From assembly GCF_008705135.1 (NCBI RefSeq), contig NZ_CP023694.1:6367001-6431000 (forward strand): DNA of 64,000 bases. The letters are read 5' to 3'. The number at the start of each line of letters is the position of its first letter. The first letter of the stretch is position 1. The translations under genes and the position numbers were made by a program. Source of the stretch: Streptomyces coeruleorubidus (GTDB lineage Bacteria; Actinomycetota; Actinomycetes; Streptomycetales; Streptomycetaceae). Below the pieces are notes generated by a model. It did not search any database, had not been told where the DNA came from, and saw only the letters and a program-made list of their open reading frames with translations. Positions 40,050 to 48,980 of this stretch are shown in pieces.

Positions 40050-42148
40050 TGGGCGGTTGCCTTCTCGCTCGGGGACGGGGCGGGGGACTGGGCCTGGATC
40101 GCCGTGATGGCGACCGTGTTGACGATGTCCTGGACGAGGGCGCCCCGGGACAGGTCGTTGACCGGCTTGCGCAGGCCCTGGAGCACCGGGCCGACGGCGA
40201 TCGCGCCGGCCGAGCGCTGCACGGCCTTGTAGGTGTTGTTGCCGGTGTTCAGGTCGGGGAAGATCAGCACGCTCGCCTGCCCGGCCACCTCGGAGCCGGG
40301 CAGCTTGGTCGCCGCGACCGACGGCTCCACGGCGGCGTCGTACTGGATCGGGCCCTCGATCTTCAGGTCGGGCCGGCGCGTGCGGACGATCTCGGTGGCC
40401 TCGCGCACCTTGTCGACGTCGGCGCCGGAGCCGGACGTCCCCGTGGAGTACGACAGCATGGCGATCCGCGGCTCCACGCCGAACTGCGCGGCCGTGCTCG
40501 CCGACTGGATGGCGATGTCGGAGAGCTGCTGGGCGTTCGGGTCCGGGTTGACGGCGCAGTCGCCGTAGACGAGGACCTTGTCGGCCAGGCACATGAAGAA
40601 CACCGACGAGACGATGTCGGCGTCCGGCTTGGTCTTGATGATCTCGAAGGCCGGGCGGATGGTCGCGGCCGTGGAGTGCACCGAGCCGGACACCATGCCG
40701 TCGGCGAGGCCCTCCTGGACCATCAGCGTGCCGAAGTAGTTCACGTCCGAGACCACGTCGTACGCCAGCTCCACGGTGACGCCCCGGTGGGCGCGCAGGG
40801 CCGCGTACTTCTCGGCGAAGGCGTCGCGCAGGTCGGAGGTGGCCGGGTCGATCAGCTGGGACTCGCCGAGGTCGACGCCGAGGTCGGCGGCCTTCTTGCG
40901 GATCTGGTCGACGGGGCCGAGCAGGGTCAGCTCGCACACGCCCCGGCGCAGCAGCACCTCGGCGGCGTGCAGCACGCGCTCCTCGGTGCCCTCGGGCAGC
41001 ACCACGCGGCGCAGGTCGGAGCGGGCCTGCTCCAGCAGCTTGTGCTCGAACATCATCGGCGTGACGCGGTCGCTGCTCGGGGCGGAGACGCGGCGCGCGA
41101 GGTCGGCGGTGTCGGCGTACCGCTCGAACAGGCCGAGCGCACGCTCCGCCTTGCGCGGGGTGGCCGCGTTCAGCTTGCCCTCCAGGGAGAACAGCTGCTC
41201 GGCGGTGGGGAAGCTGGTGCCGGCCACCGACAGCACCGGCGTGCCGGGCGCGAGGCGGTCGGCGAGCGTGAGGATGTCGGTGCCGGGCACCTCGTCCAGG
41301 GTGAGCAGCACGCCCGCTATCGGCGGGGTGCCGGCGCTGTGCGCGGCGAGCGCGCCGACGACCAGGTCGGCCCGGTCGCCCGGGGTGACGACGAGGCAGC
41401 CCGGGGTCAGGGCGCCCAGGAAGTTCGGCAGCATCGCGCCGCCGAAGACGAAGCCGAGCACGTCCCGGGCCAGCCCCGAGTCGTCGCCCAGCACCACCTT
41501 CGCGCCGAGGGTGTGGCCGATCTGCGAGACGGTCGGGGCGGACAGCGCGGGCTCGTCGGGCAGGACGTAACACGGCACGGGGAGCCGCGAGTCGAGCTGG
41601 CCGGCGATCTCGTCGCGGTCCTCGCGGGCCACCCGGTTGGTGACCATGGCCAGGACGTCGCAGCCCAGCGTGTCGTAGGCGCGGTAGGCGTTGCGCGTCT
41701 CGGCGAGCACCGACTCGACGGTCTGCTTGCGGCCGCCCACGACCGGGATCACGGACGCGCCGAACTCGTTCGCCAGCCGGGCGTTGAGCGACAGCTCGTC
41801 CGGGAGCTGGGTGCCCGCGTAGTCGGTGCCGAGGACCAGGACCACGTCGTAGTCGCGGGCGACCAGGTGGAAGCGGTCGACGAGCGTGGACACCAGCTCG
41901 TCCGTGCCGGCCTCGGCCTGGAGGGCGGACGCCTCGTGGTAGTCCATGCCGTAGACGGTCGCCGGGTCCTGGGTGAGCCGGTAGCGGGCGCGCAGCAGCT
42001 CGAAGAGGCGGTCGGGCCCGTCATGGACGAGGGGGCGGAAGACGCCCACCCGGTCCACCTGCCGGGTGAGGAGCTCCATGACCCCCAGTTCGACGACCTG
42101 GCGGCCGTCGCCGCGGTCTATGCCGGTCACGTACACGCTGCGGGTCAC
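40046..42148 (-). CDS. pta: Phosphate acetyltransferase
   Basis: Converts acetyl-CoA and phosphate to acetyl phosphate; 700 aa, the long form with a regulatory N-terminal half. That half contains a dethiobiotin-synthetase-like region (SVYVTGIDRGDGRQVVELGV) and a DRTGG-like domain (FGGAMLPNFLGALTPGCLVVTPGDRADLV). The C-terminal catalytic PTA domain includes RVVLPEGTEERVLHAAEVLLRRG, ADGMVSGSVHSTAATIRPA and SYSTGTSGSGADVDKV. GTG start. It precedes ackA, with which it overlaps, and a tandem 14-bp repeat lies just upstream. Confidence 0.96.
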   Translation of the reverse strand: MTRSVYVTGIDRGDGRQVVELGVMELLTRQVDRVGVFRPLVHDGPDRLFELLRARYRLTQDPATVYGMDYHEASALQAEAGTDELVSTLVDRFHLVARDYDVVLVLGTDYAGTQLPDELSLNARLANEFGASVIPVVGGRKQTVESVLAETRNAYRAYDTLGCDVLAMVTNRVAREDRDEIAGQLDSRLPVPCYVLPDEPALSAPTVSQIGHTLGAKVVLGDDSGLARDVLGFVFGGAMLPNFLGALTPGCLVVTPGDRADLVVGALAAHSAGTPPIAGVLLTLDEVPGTDILTLADRLAPGTPVLSVAGTSFPTAEQLFSLEGKLNAATPRKAERALGLFERYADTADLARRVSAPSSDRVTPMMFEHKLLEQARSDLRRVVLPEGTEERVLHAAEVLLRRGVCELTLLGPVDQIRKKAADLGVDLGESQLIDPATSDLRDAFAEKYAALRAHRGVTVELAYDVVSDVNYFGTLMVQEGLADGMVSGSVHSTAATIRPAFEIIKTKPDADIVSSVFFMCLADKVLVYGDCAVNPDPNAQQLSDIAIQSASTAAQFGVEPRIAMLSYSTGTSGSGADVDKVREATEIVRTRRPDLKIEGPIQYDAAVEPSVAATKLPGSEVAGQASVLIFPDLNTGNNTYKAVQRSAGAIAVGPVLQGLRKPVNDLSRGALVQDIVNTVAITAIQAQSPAPSPSEKATAQ

Positions 42149-42176
42149 GCGCGCTCTCCGTTTCGTCTCGAGTGGG

Positions 42177-42204
42177 GGTACACATCAAGCGGTACACATC
42201 AAGC
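42177..42204. promoter_or_regulatory. Tandem 14-bp repeat upstream of pta
   Basis: GGTACACATCAAGC occurs twice with no gap (42177-42190 and 42191-42204), 29 bases before the pta start, in the 235-base region shared with divergent pfkA. A 14-bp exact tandem duplication in a promoter is either a recent slippage event or a double binding site. Confidence 0.6.
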
Positions 42205-42260
42205 CAATGGCTATCCAGCCACGGGCACAAAAATCGCCCACCGAGGTGAGCAGAACCCTC

Positions 42261-42287
42261 TTGACAATACCTCCGCCGATAGATAAG
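42261..42287 (+). promoter_or_regulatory. Possible pfkA promoter
   Basis: TTGACA at 42261-42266 is an exact vegetative -35 hexamer. The region about 15-17 bases on (GATAAG/TAAGGC, 42282-42289) is an imperfect -10. The pfkA ATG follows about 95 bases later. Confidence 0.45.
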
Positions 42288-42383
42288 GCGCCCGTCAGTC
42301 CCGGGGTGCGACGCCGGGCTGGGGAGCGTGAAACAATCGGCAGAGGCTCACCGGTATCAACAGCGAGCAGGAGACACAGCACG

Positions 42384-43409
42384 ATGCGTATCGGAGTTCT
42401 CACCGCAGGCGGCGACTGCCCCGGCCTGAACGCCGTGATCCGGTCGGTCGTGCACCGGGCGGTCGACAACTACGGCGACGAGGTCATCGGCTTCGAGGAC
42501 GGTTACTCGGGGCTGCTGGACGGCCGCTACCGCACCCTCGACCTGAACGCGGTCAGCGGCATCCTGGCCCGCGGCGGCACGATCCTGGGGTCGTCCCGGC
42601 TGGAGCGCGACCGTCTCCGTGAGGCCTGCGAGAACGCCTCCGACATGATCCACGAGTTCGGCATCGACGCGCTGATCCCGATCGGCGGCGAGGGCACGCT
42701 GACGGCGGCGCGCATGCTCTCCGACGCGGGTCTGCCGGTCGTGGGCGTCCCGAAGACGATCGACAACGACATCTCGTCGACCGACCGCACCTTCGGTTTC
42801 GACACGGCGGTCGGGGTCGCCACCGAGGCGATGGACCGTCTGAAGACCACCGCCGAGTCCCACCAGCGTGTGATGGTGGTGGAGGTCATGGGGCGCCACG
42901 CGGGCTGGATCGCGCTGGAGTCCGGCATGGCGGCCGGCGCGCACGGGATCTGTCTGCCGGAGCGGCCGTTCGACCCCGCCGATCTCGTGAAGATGGTCGA
43001 GGAGCGCTTCGCCCGCGGCAAGAAGTTCGCGGTCGTCTGCGTCGCCGAGGGCGCCCACCCCGCCGACGGCACCATGGACTACGGCAAGGGCGCCATAGAC
43101 AAGTTCGGCCACGAGCGGTTCCAGGGCATCGGCACGGCACTCGCCCACGAGCTGGAGCGACGGCTCGGCAAGGAGGCCAAGCCGGTCATTCTCGGCCACG
43201 TCCAGCGCGGCGGCTCACCGACCGCGTACGACCGGGTGCTCGCCACGCGGTTCGGCTGGCACGCGGTGGAGGCCGCGCACCAGGGCGAGTTCGGCAGGAT
43301 GACCGCGCTGCGCGGGACGGACATCGTGATGGTGCCGCTCGCGGAGGCCGTGACCGAGCTGAAGACCGTGCCGAAGGACCGGATGGACGAGGCCGAGTCG
43401 GTCTTCTAG
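42384..43409 (+). CDS. pfkA: 6-phosphofructokinase, ATP-type
   Basis: Glycolytic phosphofructokinase of 341 aa. Family motifs are RIGVLTAGGDCPGLNAVIR, PIGGEGTLTAA, PKTIDNDISSTDRTFGFDTAV, VMGRHAGWIALESG and GHVQRGGSPTAYDR. The residue after GGE is Gly, while pyrophosphate-dependent enzymes have Asp there, so ATP is the likely donor even though Lys occurs in PKTIDND; that Gly/Lys pair is known in the Streptomyces ATP enzyme. It is divergent from pta-ackA-pyk, giving a compact lower-glycolysis and acetate block. Confidence 0.96.
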   Translation: MRIGVLTAGGDCPGLNAVIRSVVHRAVDNYGDEVIGFEDGYSGLLDGRYRTLDLNAVSGILARGGTILGSSRLERDRLREACENASDMIHEFGIDALIPIGGEGTLTAARMLSDAGLPVVGVPKTIDNDISSTDRTFGFDTAVGVATEAMDRLKTTAESHQRVMVVEVMGRHAGWIALESGMAAGAHGICLPERPFDPADLVKMVEERFARGKKFAVVCVAEGAHPADGTMDYGKGAIDKFGHERFQGIGTALAHELERRLGKEAKPVILGHVQRGGSPTAYDRVLATRFGWHAVEAAHQGEFGRMTALRGTDIVMVPLAEAVTELKTVPKDRMDEAESVF

Positions 43410-43430
43410 AGCGGCCGGGCCCGGGACGGC

Positions 43431-44174
43431 CTAGGCCGGACTCTCCTGGATCTTCGTCCAGAAGTGCTCGACGATCCGGTCGAGGAAGTCGCGGGCGGCG
43501 TCGCCGGCTTCGCCGGTGCCGCCGCCCCAGCTCAGGGTGGCGGCCATGTGCCCCTGGTAGTCCTGGTGCAGACACTGGAGGGCGTTCTCCAGGAACTGCC
43601 GGTCCAGGGGCACGACCTTGGCCACCGGGCGTACGTAGGCCTGCCAGCGGGTGGTGACGGCGTTGCGCAGCAGTTCGCCGAGCTTGGCGTCGCGGCCAGT
43701 GACGGTGACGAAGTCGGACAGGCGGAGGCCGAGCAGATCGGCGAGGGCGGCGGACTGCCGGTCGGTGCCGCGCCAGGTGTCGGTCTCCTCCATCCGCAGA
43801 TAGGCGTGGAGTTCGTGCCCCACGGCGCGGGCCACGTCCTCGGGGGCGAAACCGCGGGCGATGCGGTGCTCGCGCAGGGTGCGGGGTCTGCCGATGAGTT
43901 CGCCGGGCGAGCACCACAGCACTCCCGCGAGCGCGGTGAGTTCGGAGCCGGAGGGAGCCGCGACCCCGCGTTCCCAGGCCATGACGTGATCCGGGGTGAC
44001 GTGCGGGTGCCCGTACGAGACGCGCATGTCGTGGGCGACGTGCTCGGGTGTCATGCCGAGGGCCGCGCGCAGGCGGCGGGCGGCGGGGGCGTTGAAGGGC
44101 GGGGGCGTCGGGGTGGCGGGCAGGGGGTGGGGGTGGGCTGGCTCGGGCGGGCTGAAGGTCGGCGCACGGGCCAC
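43431..44174 (-). CDS. Helix-turn-helix regulator (XRE type)
   Basis: Putative DNA-binding protein of 247 aa. A Pro-rich N-terminus precedes a first HTH-like unit (PAARRLRAALGMTPEHVAHDMRVSYGHPHVTPDHVMAWERGVAAPSGSELTALAGVL) and a second (TLREHRIARGFAPEDVARAVGHELHAYLRMEETDTWRGTDRQSAALADLLGL), each resembling a lambda-repressor-like domain, so it has two tandem HTH domains. The C-terminal 90 residues are helical. GTG start. It lies tail to tail with pfkA, 21 bases apart. Target unknown. Confidence 0.82.
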   Translation of the reverse strand: MARAPTFSPPEPAHPHPLPATPTPPPFNAPAARRLRAALGMTPEHVAHDMRVSYGHPHVTPDHVMAWERGVAAPSGSELTALAGVLWCSPGELIGRPRTLREHRIARGFAPEDVARAVGHELHAYLRMEETDTWRGTDRQSAALADLLGLRLSDFVTVTGRDAKLGELLRNAVTTRWQAYVRPVAKVVPLDRQFLENALQCLHQDYQGHMAATLSWGGGTGEAGDAARDFLDRIVEHFWTKIQESPA

Positions 44175-44353
44175 AAGCTAGGGGTGCGGGGCTGCGGTGA
44201 CTACGGTCTGTTCGGCCAGGATCACGGATTGTAGGAAGCTACGGCTACCGGCGGGTTCGACCGGGGCCGAAGATCGTCTGTCGGCCGGGGCGGAGGTGCG
44301 GCGAGGATGGCGCCGGGCCTGGTGATCTCGGGCCCGGAAAGGCGGCCACACAG

Positions 44354-44788
44354 ATGAACGGCAAGCTCAACGGGCATATTCGCGAGCGTCTTCTCGCGGC
44401 GAACTTCTGGCACCTCGCGACGGTGGGTGCGGACGGAGCGCCCCAGGTGTCGCCCATGTGGGCGGACATCGAAGGGGAGTACGTCATGGTCAACACCTCC
44501 ATCGGGCGGGTGAAGGAGGAGAATCTGCGGCGCAATCCGTACGTTTCGCTGTCCCACCACGACCCCTCCAACCCGTACGACCGGGCGGAGATCCGGGGGA
44601 AGGTCGTCCGGTTCGTGGAGGGCGAGGAGGCGGAGCGGGCGATGGACCGGCTCGCGCGGAAGTACCTCGGGGAGGACCGCTATCCGTGGCTGCTGCCCGG
44701 GGAGCGCCGGGTGATGCTGCTGATCGAGCCGACGCGGGTGCGGAGGCTGGAGGGCGTGGAGCCGTTCCGGGCCGGGGTCCTGCCGTAA
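44354..44788 (+). CDS. PPOX-class F420-dependent oxidoreductase
   Basis: Split-barrel flavin/deazaflavin-binding protein of 144 aa. It shows the family pattern LLAANFWHLATVGADGAPQVSPMWADIEGEYVMVNTSIGRVKEENLRRNPYVSLSHHDPSNPY. Actinobacterial members of this size use cofactor F420 to reduce varied substrates, which is the default reading here. It diverges from the HTH gene at 43431, which might control it. Cofactor choice cannot be proved from sequence. Confidence 0.9.
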   Translation: MNGKLNGHIRERLLAANFWHLATVGADGAPQVSPMWADIEGEYVMVNTSIGRVKEENLRRNPYVSLSHHDPSNPYDRAEIRGKVVRFVEGEEAERAMDRLARKYLGEDRYPWLLPGERRVMLLIEPTRVRRLEGVEPFRAGVLP

Positions 44789-44812
44789 AGCCATGAAGCG
44801 TGAGGCGGCGTG

Positions 44813-45286
44813 TCACTGCTCGTCGAGGGATGCCTGCCGGGCGAGGAACTCCTCGAACGCCGCCTTCTGCTTTGGGTCCATGAAGCTTTGGCGGACATTG
44901 CGGGCCCTCTCCTGGAGCCAGTGCGCCTCGTCGGGGTCCAGGAGTTCGGCGACCACCACGCCGTTGCGAGCGACCGCCGTGCGCCCTGTCGCGCGACGGC
45001 GAAAGAGCGTGAACGCGCCGAATTCCGCCGGGTGGGCCAGTTCCGGCTCCCCTGCCGCAGCCCCGTTGCCGTCCCCGGCGTCATTCTTCGGGTAGGCGGT
45101 GGGGGCCCAGTGCTCCCAGAGCGCCAGGGTGGCCGCGGGCACCAGCACCGCGCGTTCCGCCTCCTCGCGCCCCTCCCACATGAACGTGACAGTGACGGGC
45201 TCACCGACCGCCTCGGCCAACCCGAGCACCCGCTCCACCTCGTCGTCGACCGGGTAACCCACCACTGCATCGATCTCAATGCCCAT
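44813..45286 (-). CDS. Hypothetical protein downstream of IclR gene
   Basis: Cytoplasmic protein of 157 aa that I do not recognise. It starts MGIEIDAVVGYPVDDEVERVLGLAEAVGEPVTVTFMWEGREEAERAVLVPAATLALWEHW, has a Gly/Ala/Asp-rich middle and a helical C-terminal part (DPDEAHWLQERARNVRQSFMDPKQKAAFEEFLARQ). No signal peptide or membrane segment. Its ATG overlaps the end of the IclR gene by 11 bases, so it is co-transcribed with that regulator. Codon use is normal for the genome. Confidence 0.75.
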   Translation of the reverse strand: MGIEIDAVVGYPVDDEVERVLGLAEAVGEPVTVTFMWEGREEAERAVLVPAATLALWEHWAPTAYPKNDAGDGNGAAAGEPELAHPAEFGAFTLFRRRATGRTAVARNGVVVAELLDPDEAHWLQERARNVRQSFMDPKQKAAFEEFLARQASLDEQ

Positions 45287-46106
45287 GCTGCCTGAGGCTA
45301 CTGGCCGCTTGACGGGGCGGTGACCAGTCGGGTGCGCCCGGGATCGGTGGCAGGCGGGATTCGATTCTCGCTCGGATGTCCCGCATCACGGAGACGATGC
45401 GGGCCTCGTGCTCCGGGGTCAGGCGGGCCACCGGGACCGAGCAGCTGATGGCGTCGACGGCCGGGGTGCCGTAGCGCAGGGCGAAGCCGAAGCCGGTGAT
45501 GCCGGGTACCGTCTCCTCGCGGTCGATGGAGTAGCCGCGCTCGCGCACCCGGGCCAGGTCGGCGAGGAGTGCCGCCCGGCCGGTGTGGGTGTTCTCCGTG
45601 AGCGCGGGCAACGGCCAGTCGGTGAACGGCAGTTCGTCGTCGGAGCGTTCCGCGAGGAGTGCCTTGCCGAGCGCGCCGGCGTGGGCCGGGACGCGGCGGC
45701 CGACCCGGCTGATGGTGCGCAGGTACTCGTGGGACTCGCGGGTGGCGAGGTAGACGACGTCCCGGCCGTCGAGCCGCGCCAGGTGGAGGGTCTCGCCGAG
45801 CGTGTCCGACGCCTCGTCGAGGTACGGGCGGACCACCCGGACATGCCGGTCCCCGTCCAGGTAGCTCGTGCCGGTGAGCAGCGCGCGGATCCCGATGCCG
45901 TAGAGGGAGCCGGTGGCGTCCGTGCGGACCCAGCCGGCGTCGACGAGGGTCTGGAGCAACTGGTACATGCTGCTGCGCGGCACGCCCAGGTCCTCCGCCA
46001 ACTGGTCGAGGCGTGAGGGCTGCTCCCCCCGCTCGGCGAGCAGTTCCAGCAGTGCGACGGTCCGGGCCGCCGACTTCACGCCGCGGACACCCCTGCTCTC
46101 CTGCAT
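45276..46106 (-). CDS. IclR-family transcriptional regulator
   Basis: Regulator of 276 aa, commonly controlling sugar-acid or aromatic catabolism. The winged helix is KSAARTVALLELLAERGEQPSRLDQLAEDLGVPRSSMYQLLQTLVDAGWV, followed by the IclR ligand domain (LHLARLDGRDVVYLATRES, GALGKALLAE, SIDREETVPGITGFGFALR). ATG 46106 is taken; ATG 46127 is seven codons longer and equally possible. It diverges from the GntP-type permease and glucarate-dehydratase-like gene, which are its likely targets through the TCTGCATA repeats. Confidence 0.92.
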   Translation of the reverse strand: MQESRGVRGVKSAARTVALLELLAERGEQPSRLDQLAEDLGVPRSSMYQLLQTLVDAGWVRTDATGSLYGIGIRALLTGTSYLDGDRHVRVVRPYLDEASDTLGETLHLARLDGRDVVYLATRESHEYLRTISRVGRRVPAHAGALGKALLAERSDDELPFTDWPLPALTENTHTGRAALLADLARVRERGYSIDREETVPGITGFGFALRYGTPAVDAISCSVPVARLTPEHEARIVSVMRDIRARIESRLPPIPGAPDWSPPRQAASSLRQHGH

Positions 46107-46180
46107 GGGCTCATCGTAGGTCCGCATGAATCCGTGATCGCCCGGCCATTGACCCGGCACGTTCACCCACTTAGCCTCCA

Positions 46181-46207
46181 TCTGCATACGTAGACACCGT
46201 CTGCATA
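46181..46207. promoter_or_regulatory. Candidate IclR operator repeats
   Basis: TCTGCATA is repeated directly at 46181-46188 and 46200-46207, a 19-bp period. The first copy is also the left half of an imperfect dyad, TCTGCATACGTAGA. The block lies 75 bases before the IclR start and 34 before the permease start. Confidence 0.6.
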
Positions 46208-46240
46208 TAGGGATGGACACCGGTTCAAAGGGGAACTGCC

Positions 46241-47578
46241 TTGCCTCTGCTCGTAGTCGGGATCAGCGTTCTGGTCCTGCTCCTCCTCATGACCAGGCTG
46301 AGACTGAACGGCTTCGCGGCCCTGCTGCTCGTGGCGGTCGGGGTCGCACTGGTCCAGGGGATTCCCGTGGCGACCATCCCGGACGTCCTCTCCGAGGGCA
46401 TCGGGGACCAGATCGGCGACACCATGCTGACCATCGGGCTCGGCGCCATGGTCGGCCGTGTGATGGGGGACGCGGGCGCCGCGCAGCGGATAGCCGGCAA
46501 GCTCCTCGACGCCTTCGGACCGCGGTGGGTCCAGGTCGCCATGGTGGTCACGTCCATGCTGATCGGCGTGACCATGTTCTACGAGGTCGCGTTCGTCATC
46601 ATCGTGCCCATCGCGTTCACTCTGGTCAGGGTCACCGGGGCGAAGCTGCTCTGGGTCGGCCTGCCGATGTCCATCGCCCTGTCCACCATGCACAGCTTCC
46701 TCCCGCCGCACCCCGGCCCCACCGCCGTCGCCGCGACCTTCCACGCCTCCGTCGGACTGACGCTGTTCTACGGCCTGTTCGTCGCCGTGCCCGCCGGGGC
46801 GCTCATCGCCCTGGCCTGGCCGCGTCTCCCGTTCGTCGCGCGGATGACCCCCGCCATCCCCAAGGGCCTGGTCAGCGAACGCGAGTTCACCGACGAGGAG
46901 ATGCCGGGCCTCGGCTGGTCGCTGTTCGTGGCGATGTTCCCGGTGGTGCTGATCGTGGCCGCCGCCGTGACCGACATGGCCGCCTCCGGCGAGGGCCCGT
47001 TCCTGCACGTCGTCGCCTTCGCCGGCTCGGCGCCGATCGCCCTGCTGCTGACCCTGTGCCTGGCGGTGTGGGTGTTCGGACCGCGGATCGGGCGCAGCCT
47101 CAGCGAGGTCGGCGCCTCCTGCGGCTCGGCGGCCCAGGCGATGGCGATGATCCTGCTGGTGATCGGCGCGGGCGGGGCCTTCAAGAACGTCCTCGTCGAA
47201 GGGGGGATCTCCGACTACATCAAGGACGTCACCGACGGCTGGTCCATCTCGCCGATCGTCCTCGCCTGGCTCGTCGCCGTCATCCTCCGCATCGCGCTCG
47301 GCTCGGCCACGGTCGCCGTCGTCACGGCCTCCGGCGTGGCGCTGCCGCTGCTGGCGGGCAGCGGGGTGCACCCGGAGGTCATGGTGCTGGCCGTCGCCTG
47401 CGGCTCCATCGCCTTCTCGCACGTCAACGACCCCGGGTTCTGGCTGTTCAAGGAGTACTTCAACCTCTCCGTCATCGAGGCGATCAAGGTCCGTACGTCC
47501 TATACGACGGTGCTCGCCGTGCTCGGCCTGGGCGGCGTCCTGGCGGTCGAGTGGGTCCTCGACGCCCTCAGTCTCTGA
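46241..47578 (+). CDS. GntP-family gluconate/sugar-acid permease
   Basis: Integral membrane H+ symporter of 445 aa with about 12-14 hydrophobic segments. GntP features are RLNGFAALLLVAVGVALVQGIP, LPPHPGPTAVAATF and GSATVAVVTASGVALPLL, with the conserved HVNDPGFWLFKEYFNLS near the end. The start is TTG 46241 with a GGGGA site; no better start exists. It is followed by a glucarate-dehydratase-like gene and faces an IclR regulator, so the substrate is probably an aldarate or aldonate. Confidence 0.92.
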   Translation: MPLLVVGISVLVLLLLMTRLRLNGFAALLLVAVGVALVQGIPVATIPDVLSEGIGDQIGDTMLTIGLGAMVGRVMGDAGAAQRIAGKLLDAFGPRWVQVAMVVTSMLIGVTMFYEVAFVIIVPIAFTLVRVTGAKLLWVGLPMSIALSTMHSFLPPHPGPTAVAATFHASVGLTLFYGLFVAVPAGALIALAWPRLPFVARMTPAIPKGLVSEREFTDEEMPGLGWSLFVAMFPVVLIVAAAVTDMAASGEGPFLHVVAFAGSAPIALLLTLCLAVWVFGPRIGRSLSEVGASCGSAAQAMAMILLVIGAGGAFKNVLVEGGISDYIKDVTDGWSISPIVLAWLVAVILRIALGSATVAVVTASGVALPLLAGSGVHPEVMVLAVACGSIAFSHVNDPGFWLFKEYFNLSVIEAIKVRTSYTTVLAVLGLGGVLAVEWVLDALSL

Positions 47579-47622
47579 ACCATGTCGATCCAGCCTTCAG
47601 AAGCCTTCAGAAGGGGCACCCG

Positions 47623-48960
47623 ATGAGCATCCGACCGCAGCCGACCGTCACGGCGTTCGCCGTCTACCCCGTCGCCGGGCGGGACAGCATGGAGCTGAAC
47701 CTCTCCGGCGCGCACGGCCCGTACTTCACCCGCAACGTCGTCGTTCTCACCGACTCCGAGGGGCGGACCGGCCTGGGCGAGGTGCCCGGCGGGGAGAAGA
47801 TCACGCAGACGCTGCGGGACGCCGAGCCGCTGGTCGTCGGGGCGAAGGTGGGGGACTACAAGCGGGTGCTGCGCGAGATCGGCGACCGGTTCGCCGACCG
47901 GGACGCCGGGGGGCGGGGTGCCCAGACCTTCGACCTGCGGACCACCGTCCACACCGTGACCGCGGTCGAGTCGGCGCTGCTCGACCTCCTCGGGCAGCAT
48001 CTGGACGTACCCGTGGCGGCGCTGCTGGGCGACGGGCAGCAGCGGGACTCCGTGCGGGTGCTGGGGTACCTCTTCTACGTCGGTGACCCGGACCGGACGG
48101 ATCTGGAGTACGTCCGGGAGCCCGGCTCGTCCGTGGAGTGGTACCGAGTGCGGCACGAGGAGGCGCTGTCGCCGGAGGCGATCGTGCGGCAGGCGGAGGC
48201 GGCCTACGACCTCTACGGGTTCCGGGACTTCAAGCTCAAGGGGGGCGTGCTGGAGGGGGCCGAGGAGGTCGCGGCCGTGCGTGCGCTCAAGCGGCGCTTT
48301 CCGGAGGCCCGGATCACCCTGGACCCGAACGGCGCCTGGTCCCTGCGCGAGGCGGTCGAGCTGTGCCGGCCGTTGGTCGGCACGCTCGCGTACGCCGAGG
48401 ATCCCTGCGGGGCGGAGGGCGGTTACTCCGGGCGGGAGATCCTCGCGGAGTTCCGCCGGGCCACGGGGCTGCCCACGGCGACGAACATGATCGCGACCGA
48501 CTGGCGTCAGATGGCCCATGCGCTGGCTCTCCAGTCGGTCTCCATTCCGCTGGCCGACCCGCACTTCTGGACGATGCAGGGGTCGGTGCGGGTGGCGCAG
48601 TTGTGCAACGCGATGGGGCTGACCTGGGGGTGTCACTCCAACAACCACTTCGACATCTCCTTGGCCATGGTGACGCACTGCGGGGCCGCGGCGCCGGGGG
48701 AGTACAACGCGCTGGACACGCACTGGATCTGGCAGGAGGGGCTGGAGCGGCTGACCGTGGAGCCGCCCTGCATCGCGGGCGGGGAGATCGCCGTCCCGGA
48801 CGCGCCGGGGCTGGGTGTCGAGCTCGACATGGACCGGCTGCTGGCGGCGCACGAGCTGTACCGGGAGAAGGCGCTGGGGGCGCGGGACGACGCGGTGGCG
48901 ATGCGGTACCTGGTACCTGGCTGGGAGTTCGACGGCAAGCGGCCGAGTCTGGTGCGGTGA
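47623..48960 (+). CDS. Enolase-superfamily glucarate dehydratase-like enzyme
   Basis: Sugar-acid dehydratase of 445 aa of the mandelate-racemase/glucarate-dehydratase group. Catalytic pieces are visible: Lys pair in FKLKGG, metal Asp in TLDPNGAW, ATNM, and the His in WGCHSNNHFDIS. It follows a gluconate-type permease on the same strand and lies beside the IclR gene, making a small uptake-and-dehydration operon for glucarate or galactarate. Exact substrate is not resolved by sequence. Confidence 0.92.
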   Translation: MSIRPQPTVTAFAVYPVAGRDSMELNLSGAHGPYFTRNVVVLTDSEGRTGLGEVPGGEKITQTLRDAEPLVVGAKVGDYKRVLREIGDRFADRDAGGRGAQTFDLRTTVHTVTAVESALLDLLGQHLDVPVAALLGDGQQRDSVRVLGYLFYVGDPDRTDLEYVREPGSSVEWYRVRHEEALSPEAIVRQAEAAYDLYGFRDFKLKGGVLEGAEEVAAVRALKRRFPEARITLDPNGAWSLREAVELCRPLVGTLAYAEDPCGAEGGYSGREILAEFRRATGLPTATNMIATDWRQMAHALALQSVSIPLADPHFWTMQGSVRVAQLCNAMGLTWGCHSNNHFDISLAMVTHCGAAAPGEYNALDTHWIWQEGLERLTVEPPCIAGGEIAVPDAPGLGVELDMDRLLAAHELYREKALGARDDAVAMRYLVPGWEFDGKRPSLVR

Positions 48961-48980
48961 GCCTCCGGCGGTGGTGCCGG

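Noticed and set aside
38835..41573. 912-codon minus frame ending in acetate kinase
   Set aside because: The upstream part lies inside pta in another frame. The true ackA begins at GTG 40049, overlapping the pta stop.
42384..43409. Pyrophosphate-dependent phosphofructokinase
   Set aside because: The Lys in PKTIDND occurs in PPi enzymes, but the key residue after GGE is Gly and not Asp, which fits the ATP enzyme.
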